In this document: in pieces, positions 40,081 through 49,343 of the stretch
How positions within the stretch are numbered: position 1 is the stretch's first letter
How the letters are laid out: the number at the start of each line of letters is the position of its first letter
DNA from: Terriglobales bacterium
GTDB taxonomy: Bacteria > Acidobacteriota > Terriglobia > Terriglobales > Acidobacteriaceae
DNA: 64,000 nucleotides
Direction of reading: 5' to 3'
NCBI GenBank assembly: GCA_035764005.1
Contig: DASTZZ010000063.1
Coordinates: 30,549 to 94,548, forward strand
The notes under the pieces: model-generated
Told to the model about the DNA's origin: nothing
What the model saw: the letters and a program-made list of their open reading frames with translations, nothing else
Databases searched by the model: none
Translations under genes and position numbers: made by a program

Positions 40081-40441
40081 CTGAGATGTACTTACCACCC
40101 GCGTCGGATGTAAGCAGCTGCGCAAACCAACAGCGCCGTGCTGCGCCAGAGTTCAAACGAAACTAAAGTGCTAGGCCCATCGTGTCGCGTAAGGTCTTAT
40201 TAGGCAGCTACTTAGGTGTTTCTTTCCATTGGTAAAAAACGGCTCGCACGCGATACTCAACCTACCTTAACCCCGATCAATTGAGTTCGCGGACAGGTCA
40301 GGCAACGAAAATCCTGGGGGAAACGATGCCTGACCGGACGCGAACTCAAGTGGTAACGGCCTCCCCGGAGAGTTAAACGACTTCCGGGGAGTTCCGTTTT
40401 AGGCAATAGCGCACGGCCCGGAGTTAAGCCGTAATGGGACA
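40081..40441. other. 361-bp intergenic region with strong RNA-like structure
   Basis: No gene. The 3' part holds nested perfect inverted repeats and a terminator-like hairpin (40281-40400). Confidence 0.6.
40281..40400 (+). ncRNA. candidate structured leader RNA / attenuator
   Basis: An 11-bp perfect outer stem ttgagttcgcg (40281-40291) pairs with cgcgaactcaa (40339-40349). A 9-bp inner stem ggtcaggca (40296-40304) pairs with tgcctgacc (40327-40335), enclosing a 22-nt loop with 'cctgggggaaacga'. Next a 9-bp stem ctccccgga (40361-40369)/tccggggag (40383-40391), extendable by aacgg/ccgtt, is followed by t-rich bases (to 40400), which is terminator-like. The block ends 41 bp before the 989-aa gene start. 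No known riboswitch core (GEMM, cobalamin, SAM) was recognised. The strand is assumed from the downstream gene; both strands can form the stems. Confidence 0.5.
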
Positions 40442-43411
40442 ATGGCTACTCTGCGCAAGTTGCGGCCGGTATTCCTGTGTGCGCTCCCCTTTGTCGCGGC
40501 TTGCTTCTCGTTAGCTGCGGACACCGCTCCCGCGACTCAATCATGGTTCGATGAGCAGCTCGAAAACAAAATTCAGCTTCTTCAAGCGCAAATTCATTCC
40601 AATGAAACACGCAACGCCATCATTGCGGTCGGGCTCCTCGATGAGATTTCCGAGCTTAGCGATCAGGTAAGTAATCGCACTGGAATTGAAGAGATCTTCC
40701 GTGAAGTCGCCAGCGATCCCCAGGCGCAGGTTGCGATTCGTGAGGAAGCCAAAGATCTTCAAGCAGTCTCCGCAAATAGTCCACCGAGTCCACACAGTCC
40801 ACGGAGTCCAGTGTGGACGAAGTGGACTGCGTGGACTGTGTGGACGCCTGTATCTGCCTCTTCTGATATTCGAGCCAAGGCCTTGCTTGAAGCTGACACA
40901 GCAGCAGATGAGCACGATCTTGAGCTTCTGAACGCCGTTGGAGCGATTGAGCTTCATCACCATCGCCTGAATTACGAGAGCGCCGAAAAGGCTGCGAAAC
41001 GCAGCGGCTCTGCCGAAGCATGGTACCGAGCAGCACGCACGACACAAGATGAAGACAAGCGGATTGAAGCAGAGCGTACGGCACTGGAATTCGACAAAAA
41101 CTACGTTCCTGCAATCGCCGATCTGTCCAGCCAATATTCCGCTCGCGGTCAACTGACGCTTGCTCGAGTACTCCTGACCGAAGCACTCCAAAGCAGCACT
41201 GAACCCCTCATCGTTGCAGAACTGGCGCGGCTCGATATCAATCAGGGGCATGGTGCCGCCGCTCTTGAGCGGATGAAAGCACTCCGCGGGCAGCCGCTGT
41301 CGCGGGCTGCCTCGCAAATGCTCGCGGAAAATTACGCGCAGCTGGGATTCGCGAAAGAGGCTCGCCTCCTTGCCAGCCGTGGAGTTCTCGCCTCGAGAGG
41401 CGCAACATCCGTTGAACCGAAGCTCCCCTTTTCTGCACAAACGGGCGACGATTCGGCCTCTTCCACTGAAGCAGACGACGATGCTACTCAGAATGAAACT
41501 GAGATAGCCGCGATTCCCGATTCAGAATCTGAACATCTTCGCCGCATCCTGCATCAAGGCAAAGACCAGCCGGCGGCGAGACCAGCGCGTTACTTCGTGG
41601 ATGCTCCGAAAACAATCGAGAATTGGCGCGCGCTACCGTCGTCTAAGCGCGCTGAATCGCGCGTTCTCGCCAGCGTGCGTATCGATCAAGTCCGGCGGGA
41701 CTACCAGGCGATCCAACACACCCAGCTGCTGATCGCGCTGTCGTCGCAGGCCGATGTCGAGAGCTATCGCACGCGAGCAATTCAGTATTCTCCCCAGACG
41801 CAGGAACTCGACATTAAACGTGCACGCATCTATCACGCGAATGGCAGCACATCTGACGCAGAGGATGACGGCGATACCACGGTAGGCGATGCCTCCGTTG
41901 CCGCCTATTACGATCTGCGCACCCGCCAACTGCGCTTTCGCGATCTCAGCGTAGGCGATGTAGTGGAACTCGAGTACACGCTCACTCCGGCATCGCGCGA
42001 GAACCCTTACGGAAAGTATTTTGCGGAGTTGGTGCCCTTTGGCAGCGCTCTTCCCTGTAACCTGCAGCGCTACATCGTGCGCGCGCCTGGGGAGCTGCAT
42101 CTCAGCAGCGCGCAGCATCTGCTCGGAGCTCCGGAGATTCGCAAAAGTTCGAGCGAAGTCATTTATGTATGGGAAAGGCGCGGAATCCCCGCTCTGGTCC
42201 GAGAGCCGCGGTCGCCTTCCTGGAGCGAGCAAGGCGCCTACGTTCACGTTTCCAACTTCCGGAATTGGGAAGAGCTCGGTCAATGGTATGCCGAACTGGT
42301 CAGACCACAATTCACGCTGAGCCCAGAACTGGAGAATCTCGTTTCGGATCTGGTCGCGCACCATCCAAACAAGCTCGACCGCGTCGCGGAAATCGACGAC
42401 CTTGTCCTCAAGAACACGCGTTATGTCGCGCAGGAATTCGGGGTGTACGGATTCAAGCCGTACCCGGTATCGCAAACCTACGCTCGCCGGTTTGGCGATT
42501 GCAAAGATAAAGCCAGTTTAATGGTGGCTCTCCTGCGTGCCGCCGGAATCGATGCCCAGATTGCTCTGGTGCGCACACAGAGGTTGGGCGAAATCATGCC
42601 GCAGCCGGCGTCGGCAGCCATTTTCGATCATGCGATCGTCTACGTTCCCGAGTTTGACCTCTGGCTTGACGGCACGGCGGAATTTGCGCAGCTACGCGAA
42701 TTGCCGGTTGCCGATCAGGGCGCGATGGCGCTCACCGTCGATCTCGACGGACACGCTGTGTTGCGTCAAACTCCCCGTTCGACCGCCGACGACAATTACT
42801 CGCGGCGCACGATTAACGCGCAACTGGATGCCGACGGCACGATCCATTTCTCAGGTGCGACCTATGTGCGCGGCGAAGATGCGCCCGAGGTTCGTCGCCA
42901 ACTGGAAGTTCGCGAGGCCAAGCTTGGTTACGTCCGCGATCGCTTAGCACAGGTTCTTCCTGCGGTCGAAATTCACGATGTAGAAGCTCCAATCGGTTCG
43001 AGTGAAGCAGTATCGCTCAGCTTCAACGGAGATCTTTCCGTTTACCGCGGCCATCACTCCGCTTCTCTGCCATCTTCGTGGATGGAACGCAACTATGTCG
43101 CGGCGCTGGCGCCGAGCATCACGCGCACCCAAGACTTAGTTCTCGAAGCTCCATGGACTACGGAAGAAGAGATTCACATTCAACTTCCCGCCGGCGCGAA
43201 GATTTCATCGCTTCCGGCCGATCAAACGGTCTCGACTGAGTTCGGCAATGCGGACCTTCACTACCGCGTCGATGGACGCGAAATTGCCATTCTTAGTACG
43301 GTGAAATTTCTGGAGACGCGCATCACCGCGTCGCACTTCCCTGCTTTTCGCGCCTTTGCCGCCGACATGGAGAAGAGCTTTCACCGAAATATCGAAGTGG
43401 AGTTGCCGTGA
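40442..43411 (+). CDS. DUF3857 / transglutaminase-fold protein with helical repeats (active-site complete)
   Basis: 989 aa. Signal-like N-terminus ('CALPFVAACFSLAA'), then TPR-like helical repeats to about 370, a DUF3857 beta domain (about 385-560: 'LASVRIDQVRRDYQAIQHTQ', 'LSVGDVVELEYTL') and a transglutaminase-like core with a full triad: C687 in 'FGDCKDKASL', H730 in 'FDHAIVYV', D743 in 'WLDGTAEF'. A C-terminal DUF3858-like beta region follows. The exported location is likely. Residues 113-136 ('SPPSPHSPRSPVWTKWTAWT' region) come from a repeat block, an in-frame insertion. It overlaps the next gene by GTGA, so the two are made together. Role unknown; perhaps protein processing or cross-linking. 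Confidence 0.88.
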   Translation: MATLRKLRPVFLCALPFVAACFSLAADTAPATQSWFDEQLENKIQLLQAQIHSNETRNAIIAVGLLDEISELSDQVSNRTGIEEIFREVASDPQAQVAIREEAKDLQAVSANSPPSPHSPRSPVWTKWTAWTVWTPVSASSDIRAKALLEADTAADEHDLELLNAVGAIELHHHRLNYESAEKAAKRSGSAEAWYRAARTTQDEDKRIEAERTALEFDKNYVPAIADLSSQYSARGQLTLARVLLTEALQSSTEPLIVAELARLDINQGHGAAALERMKALRGQPLSRAASQMLAENYAQLGFAKEARLLASRGVLASRGATSVEPKLPFSAQTGDDSASSTEADDDATQNETEIAAIPDSESEHLRRILHQGKDQPAARPARYFVDAPKTIENWRALPSSKRAESRVLASVRIDQVRRDYQAIQHTQLLIALSSQADVESYRTRAIQYSPQTQELDIKRARIYHANGSTSDAEDDGDTTVGDASVAAYYDLRTRQLRFRDLSVGDVVELEYTLTPASRENPYGKYFAELVPFGSALPCNLQRYIVRAPGELHLSSAQHLLGAPEIRKSSSEVIYVWERRGIPALVREPRSPSWSEQGAYVHVSNFRNWEELGQWYAELVRPQFTLSPELENLVSDLVAHHPNKLDRVAEIDDLVLKNTRYVAQEFGVYGFKPYPVSQTYARRFGDCKDKASLMVALLRAAGIDAQIALVRTQRLGEIMPQPASAAIFDHAIVYVPEFDLWLDGTAEFAQLRELPVADQGAMALTVDLDGHAVLRQTPRSTADDNYSRRTINAQLDADGTIHFSGATYVRGEDAPEVRRQLEVREAKLGYVRDRLAQVLPAVEIHDVEAPIGSSEAVSLSFNGDLSVYRGHHSASLPSSWMERNYVAALAPSITRTQDLVLEAPWTTEEEIHIQLPAGAKISSLPADQTVSTEFGNADLHYRVDGREIAILSTVKFLETRITASHFPAFRAFAADMEKSFHRNIEVELP
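40778..40849. repeat. 72-bp in-frame block of eight 9-bp units in two inverted arms
   Basis: Units agtccaccg, agtccacac, agtccacgg, agtccagtg (40778-40813) are followed by tggacgaag, tggactgcg, tggactgtg, tggacgcct (40814-40849). The arms are near reverse complements (agtccac/gtggact), so the block folds back on itself. It is a multiple of three and keeps the frame of the 989-aa gene. Confidence 0.85.
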
Positions 43412-46400
43412 AGCGAAGCCTCGTGATTCTGCTTCTCGCTTCATGTGTTGCATGGGCCCAGTCTGCGGACCAGGCTCACACCTCGACCGATCTACTGTTT
43501 GCTGATTCCAATTCGTCAGCCGCCCTTCAAGAAAGCAAATCAGAGCTACGCCGCAATAGTTCTGACGTAGCCGCACTGTTCGCCGCGATGGAAGCTGCCC
43601 GTCTTCAGCTTCGTAGCAGCGAAGAGCTGCAGAGTGCGCTGCTTCTGCTGGAGAAGGTTCACGCTGATGATCCGCGTACACAACTTGCCGCCGGTCGGAT
43701 CCAGGAACTCGCGGCAAACACGCCTGCCTTCCGCCGCGTTATTCCGCAACTTTGCGCATTGCTGCGCGAGAACAGCCGATATTCGCGCCAGATCACAAGC
43801 GCATTGCTCACGGCCCATGCAGACGGGGTACGTTTGCCACGCGGAGCACGTCTACTACGCCGCATGACCAAATGGCAGATCGTTGGACCGTTTGGGGAAT
43901 TCTCAAATGTAGACTTCGATCGCTCCTGGCCTCCCGAACGCGACCAACTCGCGTCGCCTGCGTACGGAAAGCAAGTTCGCGAACAAGTTACTTCGTTCTC
44001 CGGCAATTTGGAACTTCCGAACTACTTTCCTCAAAGCGGCGTCTACTATGCACAATCGAGCTTCCACGCGACGAACGAACAAAAGTACACGATCGCAGTC
44101 GAGGGCGACGGCACGTATGAGCTTCAGCTCGACGGCAAACAACTCTTCTTGCGCGACAGCCGCTTTCAGACTCAGACGAAAGTCTCGCAAATTGAGACAT
44201 CCGTCTCCGCCGGCACCCACCGAATCGTTCTGAAAGTTCATCCCACAGCTTTCCCGATTCGGGTATGGTTCCAGCATGGAACGCTAGCATCGACGGAATC
44301 CGTGCAGCTCGGAAAGAGTGAGAGCTATGTCAAAGCCGCCAATGCTCTCCTCGATGGCGACCTCGGGCCGGCGCTCGCATTTGCAGACGATTCCAGCTCC
44401 ATCCAACTGACACTCCGAGCGGAAGCGCAAGCCCAGATTCAGCAGTCAACCAAGGCACGAGACTCATTGCTGAAAGCTTCGGCAGTTGATTCAACCAACT
44501 CGCTTGCGAAGCTCGAGATTGCGCAGCAGGCGCTCGCTGCAGAGCGCTTCGAAGAAGCAGCGAATTATCTGGCCAAGGTGCTGGATGTAGCTACGAGCTA
44601 TTGGCCCGCGCAAGAACTGAAGTACAAGATGGCAGTTCAGTTCGATTGGAAACAGGAGCGATCGGCTGCCTTGAAGCAGCTTTTGCATTTGCATCCAGAC
44701 TGTTCAACCTATTCGGAAGTCGCGAAGCTGCATCGGTATGACAGCAACCGCGTATTCTATGAATCCAAACTCGCCGTGTGCTCGCAGAGGCCAAGCGCCT
44801 ACTGGTCGGAATTGAGTGAGCGAGGCGATCATGGCCGCACGCTCTTGAGTCTCGAAAGATATATCCAGGCGCATACCAATGACCGTCGCGCTCTGGAGCT
44901 TGCCGTTCGAGAAGCTGTGTTGTCCGAGAATGAAGGCGCAGCCCACAAATATGCGGCGGTTCTGCGACGCGTAGCTCCAAATTGGGAACGAGCTGCCGAA
45001 ATTGCGGAGAATCCCGATAGCATCTTAGATTCGCCTTCAGCTTATGCCTCCGCAGAAAAGTTCTATCGTCCCTATGTCCGGGAAGCGGCTTCGCTGCTGG
45101 TTCAGAACGTCAGCGCCAAGGCCGACAGTAAGGTCCTGATCAACGATCGCGTGATCAAGCTGGAAAAATCAGGCTCTGCCTGGGTGTACCAGCACAGTCT
45201 CGTGCAGGTCTTTGATAAGAAGGGTATCGATGCAGCCGGTGAGGTTGATATTCCACGCGGAGCCGACCTGATTGAACTGCGCACGATCAAGCGCGACGGT
45301 CATTCCGTCCGGCCCGAACTCGCCGACCGCAAGAGCACAGTCTCTATGCCATCCCTGGCCGAAGGCGACGCGGTGGAACTGGCCTACGTACAGCATTTCC
45401 GCGCTGCTGACCTGCAAGCGACGCCTGACTTGCTTGACTTCTTTTTTGCATCAGCCGACGCGCCGACTGAATCTTCGCGTCTGACGATCATTCGCGAAAG
45501 CTCAAACGAGCCTCTTCTTTGGTTGTCGCCTGGGGTGAAGCAAATTGGATCGCGCGCGGAAGGCAATGCGCAGGTCACCACTTGGGAGGCGAGGAACGTG
45601 CCGGCCGTTGTCGCCGAGCCGCATGCTCCACAATTCGAGACTCGCGCACGAATGCTCTGGTTGAGCATGGATGCCTCTGGAGTGCCGACGCTCACAACCC
45701 GCTACCGCGACCAGTTGATCGCGGCGACCCAAATCGATCCCATAATTGAACAGACCGCCGCCAGCATTCACGTGACGAATCCGCGTGAGGCGATCGCGAC
45801 GGCTTATCAGTTCGTGGAATCTTCAATCGAGGAAGATGGCGAGAGCTGGCAGAGCGGAAAGATTACTTCGGGTTCCGACAGTCTGGTGCAGGGTGAAGGA
45901 AATCGCGCTGCGACGCTGATTGCGATTCTCTCCGCCATGGGATTCGATGCCGACCTGGAGCTTGCGGCAGAACGCGGCCGACACGGCGTTGCAAATGATT
46001 GTCAGCAGCTCCGTTGCTACACCCATCCATTGGTTCGCGTGATGCTATCTAATGCGAAGCGGCCCATCGTTCTTGATCCGCAGATGAAGGGTGTTGCAGC
46101 TGCGGCGCTATCGCCAGAAGTCGAAGGCGAAAACGCCCTCGTCATTCACAGATCGCGCACAGCCGAAGCGGAGATCGCCACAGTGCCACAAGGCACTGAT
46201 CAGAAGACCCGCGCAGTGGCCAATCTCGAATTGGATGACGATGGCGCGATTCGCGGCACGGTTCACATCCAGTTTGGCAGTTTTCGAGGTGCGCAGATGC
46301 GCGATGCCTTGCACGAACTGTCATCTAAAGATCGGCAGAGCTATTTTGAGCAGATCGGCAGCCGAATTTTTCCGCATGCCAGCAAGATCTCCGCCTCGGT

Positions 46401-46878
46401 CTTTCACGAGGACGATTCGGAAAAGCCGCTTGAAGTTGAACTCACCGTGGCATCTTTACCCGGGTCTCGTTGGAATGGCTCGAGTCTCGATTTGGGACAG
46501 CTGATTCCGGCGCTCGGACTAAGCCGCCTCTACGCGACTTTACCTGTTCGTAATCAGGACCTCTGGCTTGAGACGCCGCTGATTGAGGAATCGGAGTTCA
46601 CGGTCCGCTTGCCTGCGGGAGTGGAAGTCTGGCACATGCCGGAGCCGTTGACAGCCAAGAGCAGCTTCGGCGAGTACCGCACCGATTTCAGGCTTGAAGA
46701 CGGAGCGCTGAAAATCGTTCGCAGCTTCAGGATTCCGATGCAGCAGATTGCAGCCGCGCAGTACCCCCAGTTTTCAAAGTTCGCTCTTCAAATCGACGCT
46801 GCCGAACGCGAACAACTGCAGTTGCGTCGCATATCGGTCGCGCAGGAGCGCCCATCGTCGCTGCGCTTGCTCCGATAA
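43408..46878 (+). CDS. DUF3857 / transglutaminase-fold protein lacking the catalytic Cys
   Basis: 1156 aa starting at GTG 43408 (overlap with the upstream stop). Signal peptide ('MKRSLVILLLASCVAWAQ'), helical repeats, a PA14-like carbohydrate/beta domain (about 165-290: 'KYTIAVEGDGTYELQLDGK', 'TKWQIVGPFGEF'), TPR-like helices (to 540), DUF3857 (about 560-720) and a transglutaminase-like core. In the core the motif GDCKDKASL of its neighbour reads GEGNRAATL, so the Cys is Gly831; His873 ('YTHPLVRV') and Asp890 ('IVLDPQM') remain. It should not be a cysteine-type enzyme and may bind or regulate the neighbour's partner. Gene order suggests duplication of the 989-aa gene followed by divergence. 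Confidence 0.85.
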   Translation: MKRSLVILLLASCVAWAQSADQAHTSTDLLFADSNSSAALQESKSELRRNSSDVAALFAAMEAARLQLRSSEELQSALLLLEKVHADDPRTQLAAGRIQELAANTPAFRRVIPQLCALLRENSRYSRQITSALLTAHADGVRLPRGARLLRRMTKWQIVGPFGEFSNVDFDRSWPPERDQLASPAYGKQVREQVTSFSGNLELPNYFPQSGVYYAQSSFHATNEQKYTIAVEGDGTYELQLDGKQLFLRDSRFQTQTKVSQIETSVSAGTHRIVLKVHPTAFPIRVWFQHGTLASTESVQLGKSESYVKAANALLDGDLGPALAFADDSSSIQLTLRAEAQAQIQQSTKARDSLLKASAVDSTNSLAKLEIAQQALAAERFEEAANYLAKVLDVATSYWPAQELKYKMAVQFDWKQERSAALKQLLHLHPDCSTYSEVAKLHRYDSNRVFYESKLAVCSQRPSAYWSELSERGDHGRTLLSLERYIQAHTNDRRALELAVREAVLSENEGAAHKYAAVLRRVAPNWERAAEIAENPDSILDSPSAYASAEKFYRPYVREAASLLVQNVSAKADSKVLINDRVIKLEKSGSAWVYQHSLVQVFDKKGIDAAGEVDIPRGADLIELRTIKRDGHSVRPELADRKSTVSMPSLAEGDAVELAYVQHFRAADLQATPDLLDFFFASADAPTESSRLTIIRESSNEPLLWLSPGVKQIGSRAEGNAQVTTWEARNVPAVVAEPHAPQFETRARMLWLSMDASGVPTLTTRYRDQLIAATQIDPIIEQTAASIHVTNPREAIATAYQFVESSIEEDGESWQSGKITSGSDSLVQGEGNRAATLIAILSAMGFDADLELAAERGRHGVANDCQQLRCYTHPLVRVMLSNAKRPIVLDPQMKGVAAAALSPEVEGENALVIHRSRTAEAEIATVPQGTDQKTRAVANLELDDDGAIRGTVHIQFGSFRGAQMRDALHELSSKDRQSYFEQIGSRIFPHASKISASVFHEDDSEKPLEVELTVASLPGSRWNGSSLDLGQLIPALGLSRLYATLPVRNQDLWLETPLIEESEFTVRLPAGVEVWHMPEPLTAKSSFGEYRTDFRLEDGALKIVRSFRIPMQQIAAAQYPQFSKFALQIDAAEREQLQLRRISVAQERPSSLRLLR

Positions 46879-46887
46879 AATCGGAGT

Positions 46888-47211
46888 ATGCCCCTTTCTG
46901 AGCAGGATGTAATTACCGCATTGAAGGACTGCTATGACCCGGAGATTCCGGTAAACATCGTGGATCTGGGGCTGATTTATGAAGTAAGCATCCGGCCGAA
47001 CGATGAATCGGGCTCTAGGCAGAACGTAGAAGTGCGCATGACGCTGACCGCTCCCGGGTGCCCGGCGCACGCCGAAATCAGTCAGCAGGTGAAGGATCGG
47101 ATCGAGCAGCTGCCAGGCGTGGATTCAGCGTCAGTGAACGTAGTCTGGAATCCGCCGTGGACCCCAGAGCGTCTGAGCGCTGTGGCGCGCCAGAAGCTAG
47201 GAATCGAGTAG
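46888..47211 (+). CDS. SufT/MIP18-family (DUF59) Fe-S protein maturation factor
   Basis: 107 aa covering one complete DUF59 domain: 'VITALKDCYDPEIPVNIVDL', 'GLIYEVSI', 'VEVRMTLTAPGCPAHAEI' with the conserved Cys, and 'VNVVWNPPWTPERLS'. Family members (SufT, PaaD, MIP18) help load Fe-S clusters onto target proteins. It lies 9 bp after the large DUF3857 gene, so it could be co-transcribed, but function is likely general. Terminator at 47305-47347. Confidence 0.92.
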   Translation: MPLSEQDVITALKDCYDPEIPVNIVDLGLIYEVSIRPNDESGSRQNVEVRMTLTAPGCPAHAEISQQVKDRIEQLPGVDSASVNVVWNPPWTPERLSAVARQKLGIE

Positions 47212-47304
47212 CTTGTCTTATGCCGGACGCAGATCGACGAATTCCATGTCCCCTTGTGACCTCTCCGTTCCAGAGGAGTTTAACTAGTACCTGGCAGGTC
47301 GTTT

Positions 47305-47347
47305 GGTGGAAGCCCTCGACTTAAATAGTCGGGCGCTTCCACCTTTT
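47305..47347 (+). terminator. strong Rho-independent terminator
   Basis: Long hairpin: ggtggaagc (47305-47313) pairs with gcttccacc (47335-47343), with an inner cgact/agtcg stem, then tttt. It serves the sufT-like gene and stands just past the M28 peptidase stop on the other strand. Confidence 0.8.
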
Positions 47348-47365
47348 GCTTGTCGGCAGGAGTAT

Positions 47366-49126
47366 CTACTTTCCTCCCGCTTTCATCGCGTCTTTTTCTT
47401 CCTCCGCCCCGGGCATCGCGCTCTTCAATGGCGCACTGCGCTGCTCTTCCAATTCCGGATGTGGGAATGCTTTCCGCGGAAGCATCTGATCGCGCATGGC
47501 AGTGTTGTAAACGAAGATCGCTTCCACTGCTGCTGCCTGCGCCAGGTCTTCCGGTTGGAGTCTCTCGTAAGTGTCCATGTTCGAGTGATGCGTCCGGGAG
47601 CTGTAATCGAGTCGGTCCTGAATGAACTGAAAACCGGGAATGCCGATCGCATCGAAGGCTTCATGGTCCGTACCGCCGGTATCTCGCATCGAGATTGTGG
47701 CTACGCCGAGATCTTTAAGCGGAGCGATCCACTGCTCGAAGATCGGCTCGACTGCGGCGTTCTCTTGCAAATAAATGCCGCGAATGCGTCCACTGCCGTT
47801 GTCGAGATTGAAGTATCCGGAGATTTTCTGGTACTCAGGCTTCAGTTCGATTGGGCCTGCCGCTTTGCGGTCAAACTCGGTGAGCTTGAGTTCGTCGGGC
47901 GCCGTGGATCGGGGAACGAAGCCGAAGTGCTGCTTCACGTAGTTGTAGGAACCGAATTCGCCTTCCTCCTCTCCCGTCCAAAGTCCAATGCGAATCGTGC
48001 GGCGCGGCTTCACCTGCAGCGCATTGAGAATGCGCATGACTTCCATTGCTACGACGGTTCCAGCTCCGTTGTCGGTAGCGCCTGTAGCTGAGGCCCATGA
48101 GTCGAGATGCCCGCCCACCATCACGATTTCGTCGTTCAGCTTTGGATCCGTTCCGGGAATTTCCGCGACAGTATCAAAGCCGTGTTCGTGGTCGCCGGTG
48201 AACTTGGTGTCAATATTCATTTCCATCGATACTGGCACGTGCGCTTTCAGCAGACGATAGACGCGCCCGTAGCTCTCGATCGCCATCACTGCGCTGGGAA
48301 TCGGACTCGCATGTTCCCGGCGATAAACGAACCATCCGAAAGTCGAGCCGGTGTCGTCGAAGACCGTGCCGCCGGAGCCGCCGTTGTTGCGGCCATCGCG
48401 GCTGGGCACGAGCACGGCTAAAGCTTTTTCATCTGCCAGGAACTTGCCGATCTTTTCGCGAAACTCAAGCCGTTTGAGATATTGCTGGAAGCCATCTCCA
48501 CCTTCGCGCTTCAGCGGATACGTTGTAAGGCGCTTTACATCATCGTCGTCCATGCGCACGAAGAGCGGTTTGTCCACGGGATTCACTTCGCGCATGTCGC
48601 CGAGCAGAACGATTTTGCCGGTGAGCTTGCCTTTGTACTTGTCGAAGTCTTGTTCCGTTTTGATTTCCACCCAGCTAACTTGGCCATTCACAGCGCCATT
48701 CGTCGATGGCGACCAAGGCGAGGCCTGCGCGATGAAGACTGCAGTATCAGGTGAGGTCATGCGCACCCAGGTGTTCAGTTGCTGCCATCCCATGCCGAAC
48801 TCGCCCCAGTCTTCGAGATGAGCGTTGCTGCAGCCCATACCTGTGAGTTGATCGCGGGTCCATTCATTTGCGCGTTTCAGATTGGGTGAGCCTGTCAACC
48901 GCGGTCCGATACCGTCCATCAAGCCCGAGGCATACTCCATTACGTGCGAGTGCTCGATGGCTTCGTCGCGGATGCGCTGGTACATGCCGTAATCGATGTT
49001 CTCGCGCTGGGGCTGCGGCTGCTCGTATGACGGAGTGACGATTGCTGAGGGTGCAGGCTTCTTTTCCGCAATGGCTGAGATTGCAAATAGAACAAGTACA
49101 CAAATTAAAGAACTTCTCGAGAGCAT
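47366..49126 (-). CDS. M28-family zinc peptidase, secreted
   Basis: 586 aa from ATG 49126, chosen because gagg is 9 nt upstream and the protein then begins with a clean signal peptide ('SLICVLVLFAISAIA'). A PA-domain-like insertion (about 130-290) precedes the M28 core: 'IVMVGGHLDSW' (His-Asp zinc site), 'GATDNGAGTVVAMEVMRIL' (bridging Asp), 'GLWTGEEEGEFGSYNY' (catalytic Glu and zinc Glu) and a C-terminal 'DTGGTDHEAFDAIGIPGFQF' His. This is the glutamate-carboxypeptidase/aminopeptidase type; it probably degrades peptides in the periplasm or outside. It is convergent to the sufT-like gene. Confidence 0.93.
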   Translation of the reverse strand: MLSRSSLICVLVLFAISAIAEKKPAPSAIVTPSYEQPQPQRENIDYGMYQRIRDEAIEHSHVMEYASGLMDGIGPRLTGSPNLKRANEWTRDQLTGMGCSNAHLEDWGEFGMGWQQLNTWVRMTSPDTAVFIAQASPWSPSTNGAVNGQVSWVEIKTEQDFDKYKGKLTGKIVLLGDMREVNPVDKPLFVRMDDDDVKRLTTYPLKREGGDGFQQYLKRLEFREKIGKFLADEKALAVLVPSRDGRNNGGSGGTVFDDTGSTFGWFVYRREHASPIPSAVMAIESYGRVYRLLKAHVPVSMEMNIDTKFTGDHEHGFDTVAEIPGTDPKLNDEIVMVGGHLDSWASATGATDNGAGTVVAMEVMRILNALQVKPRRTIRIGLWTGEEEGEFGSYNYVKQHFGFVPRSTAPDELKLTEFDRKAAGPIELKPEYQKISGYFNLDNGSGRIRGIYLQENAAVEPIFEQWIAPLKDLGVATISMRDTGGTDHEAFDAIGIPGFQFIQDRLDYSSRTHHSNMDTYERLQPEDLAQAAAVEAIFVYNTAMRDQMLPRKAFPHPELEEQRSAPLKSAMPGAEEEKDAMKAGGK

Positions 49127-49343
49127 GGATGAGATCCTCATGAAAATGGAAGGTGCAACGCAGAGTAGCAGAATGAGGGCAGCACAACAATTGAGGATTG
49201 AGAAAACGAACCTCATGGAGGAAAGAGCTAGAGGAGCCAAAACCAACTGTCAGTGCCTTCTGGTACTAAGGCAAATCCACGGTCAAACCGAGGTAAACCT
49301 GCTGTTATTCTGATTTCATCTGTCCGTTTGAAAGTAGGTCTGA

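Noticed and set aside
40281..40400. Known riboswitch classes (c-di-GMP GEMM, cobalamin, SAM) for the structured leader
   Set aside because: Conserved core bases of these classes could not be found in the loops; only the stem pattern is general.
40778..40849. Could the 9-bp repeat block be a CRISPR array?
   Set aside because: Units are 9 bp, contiguous and inverted, with no spacers and no cas genes; it is in-frame coding sequence.
41633..42475. 280-codon minus-strand frame inside the first DUF3857 gene
   Set aside because: Opposite a strongly supported gene with DUF3857 and a complete transglutaminase triad; no signal of its own.
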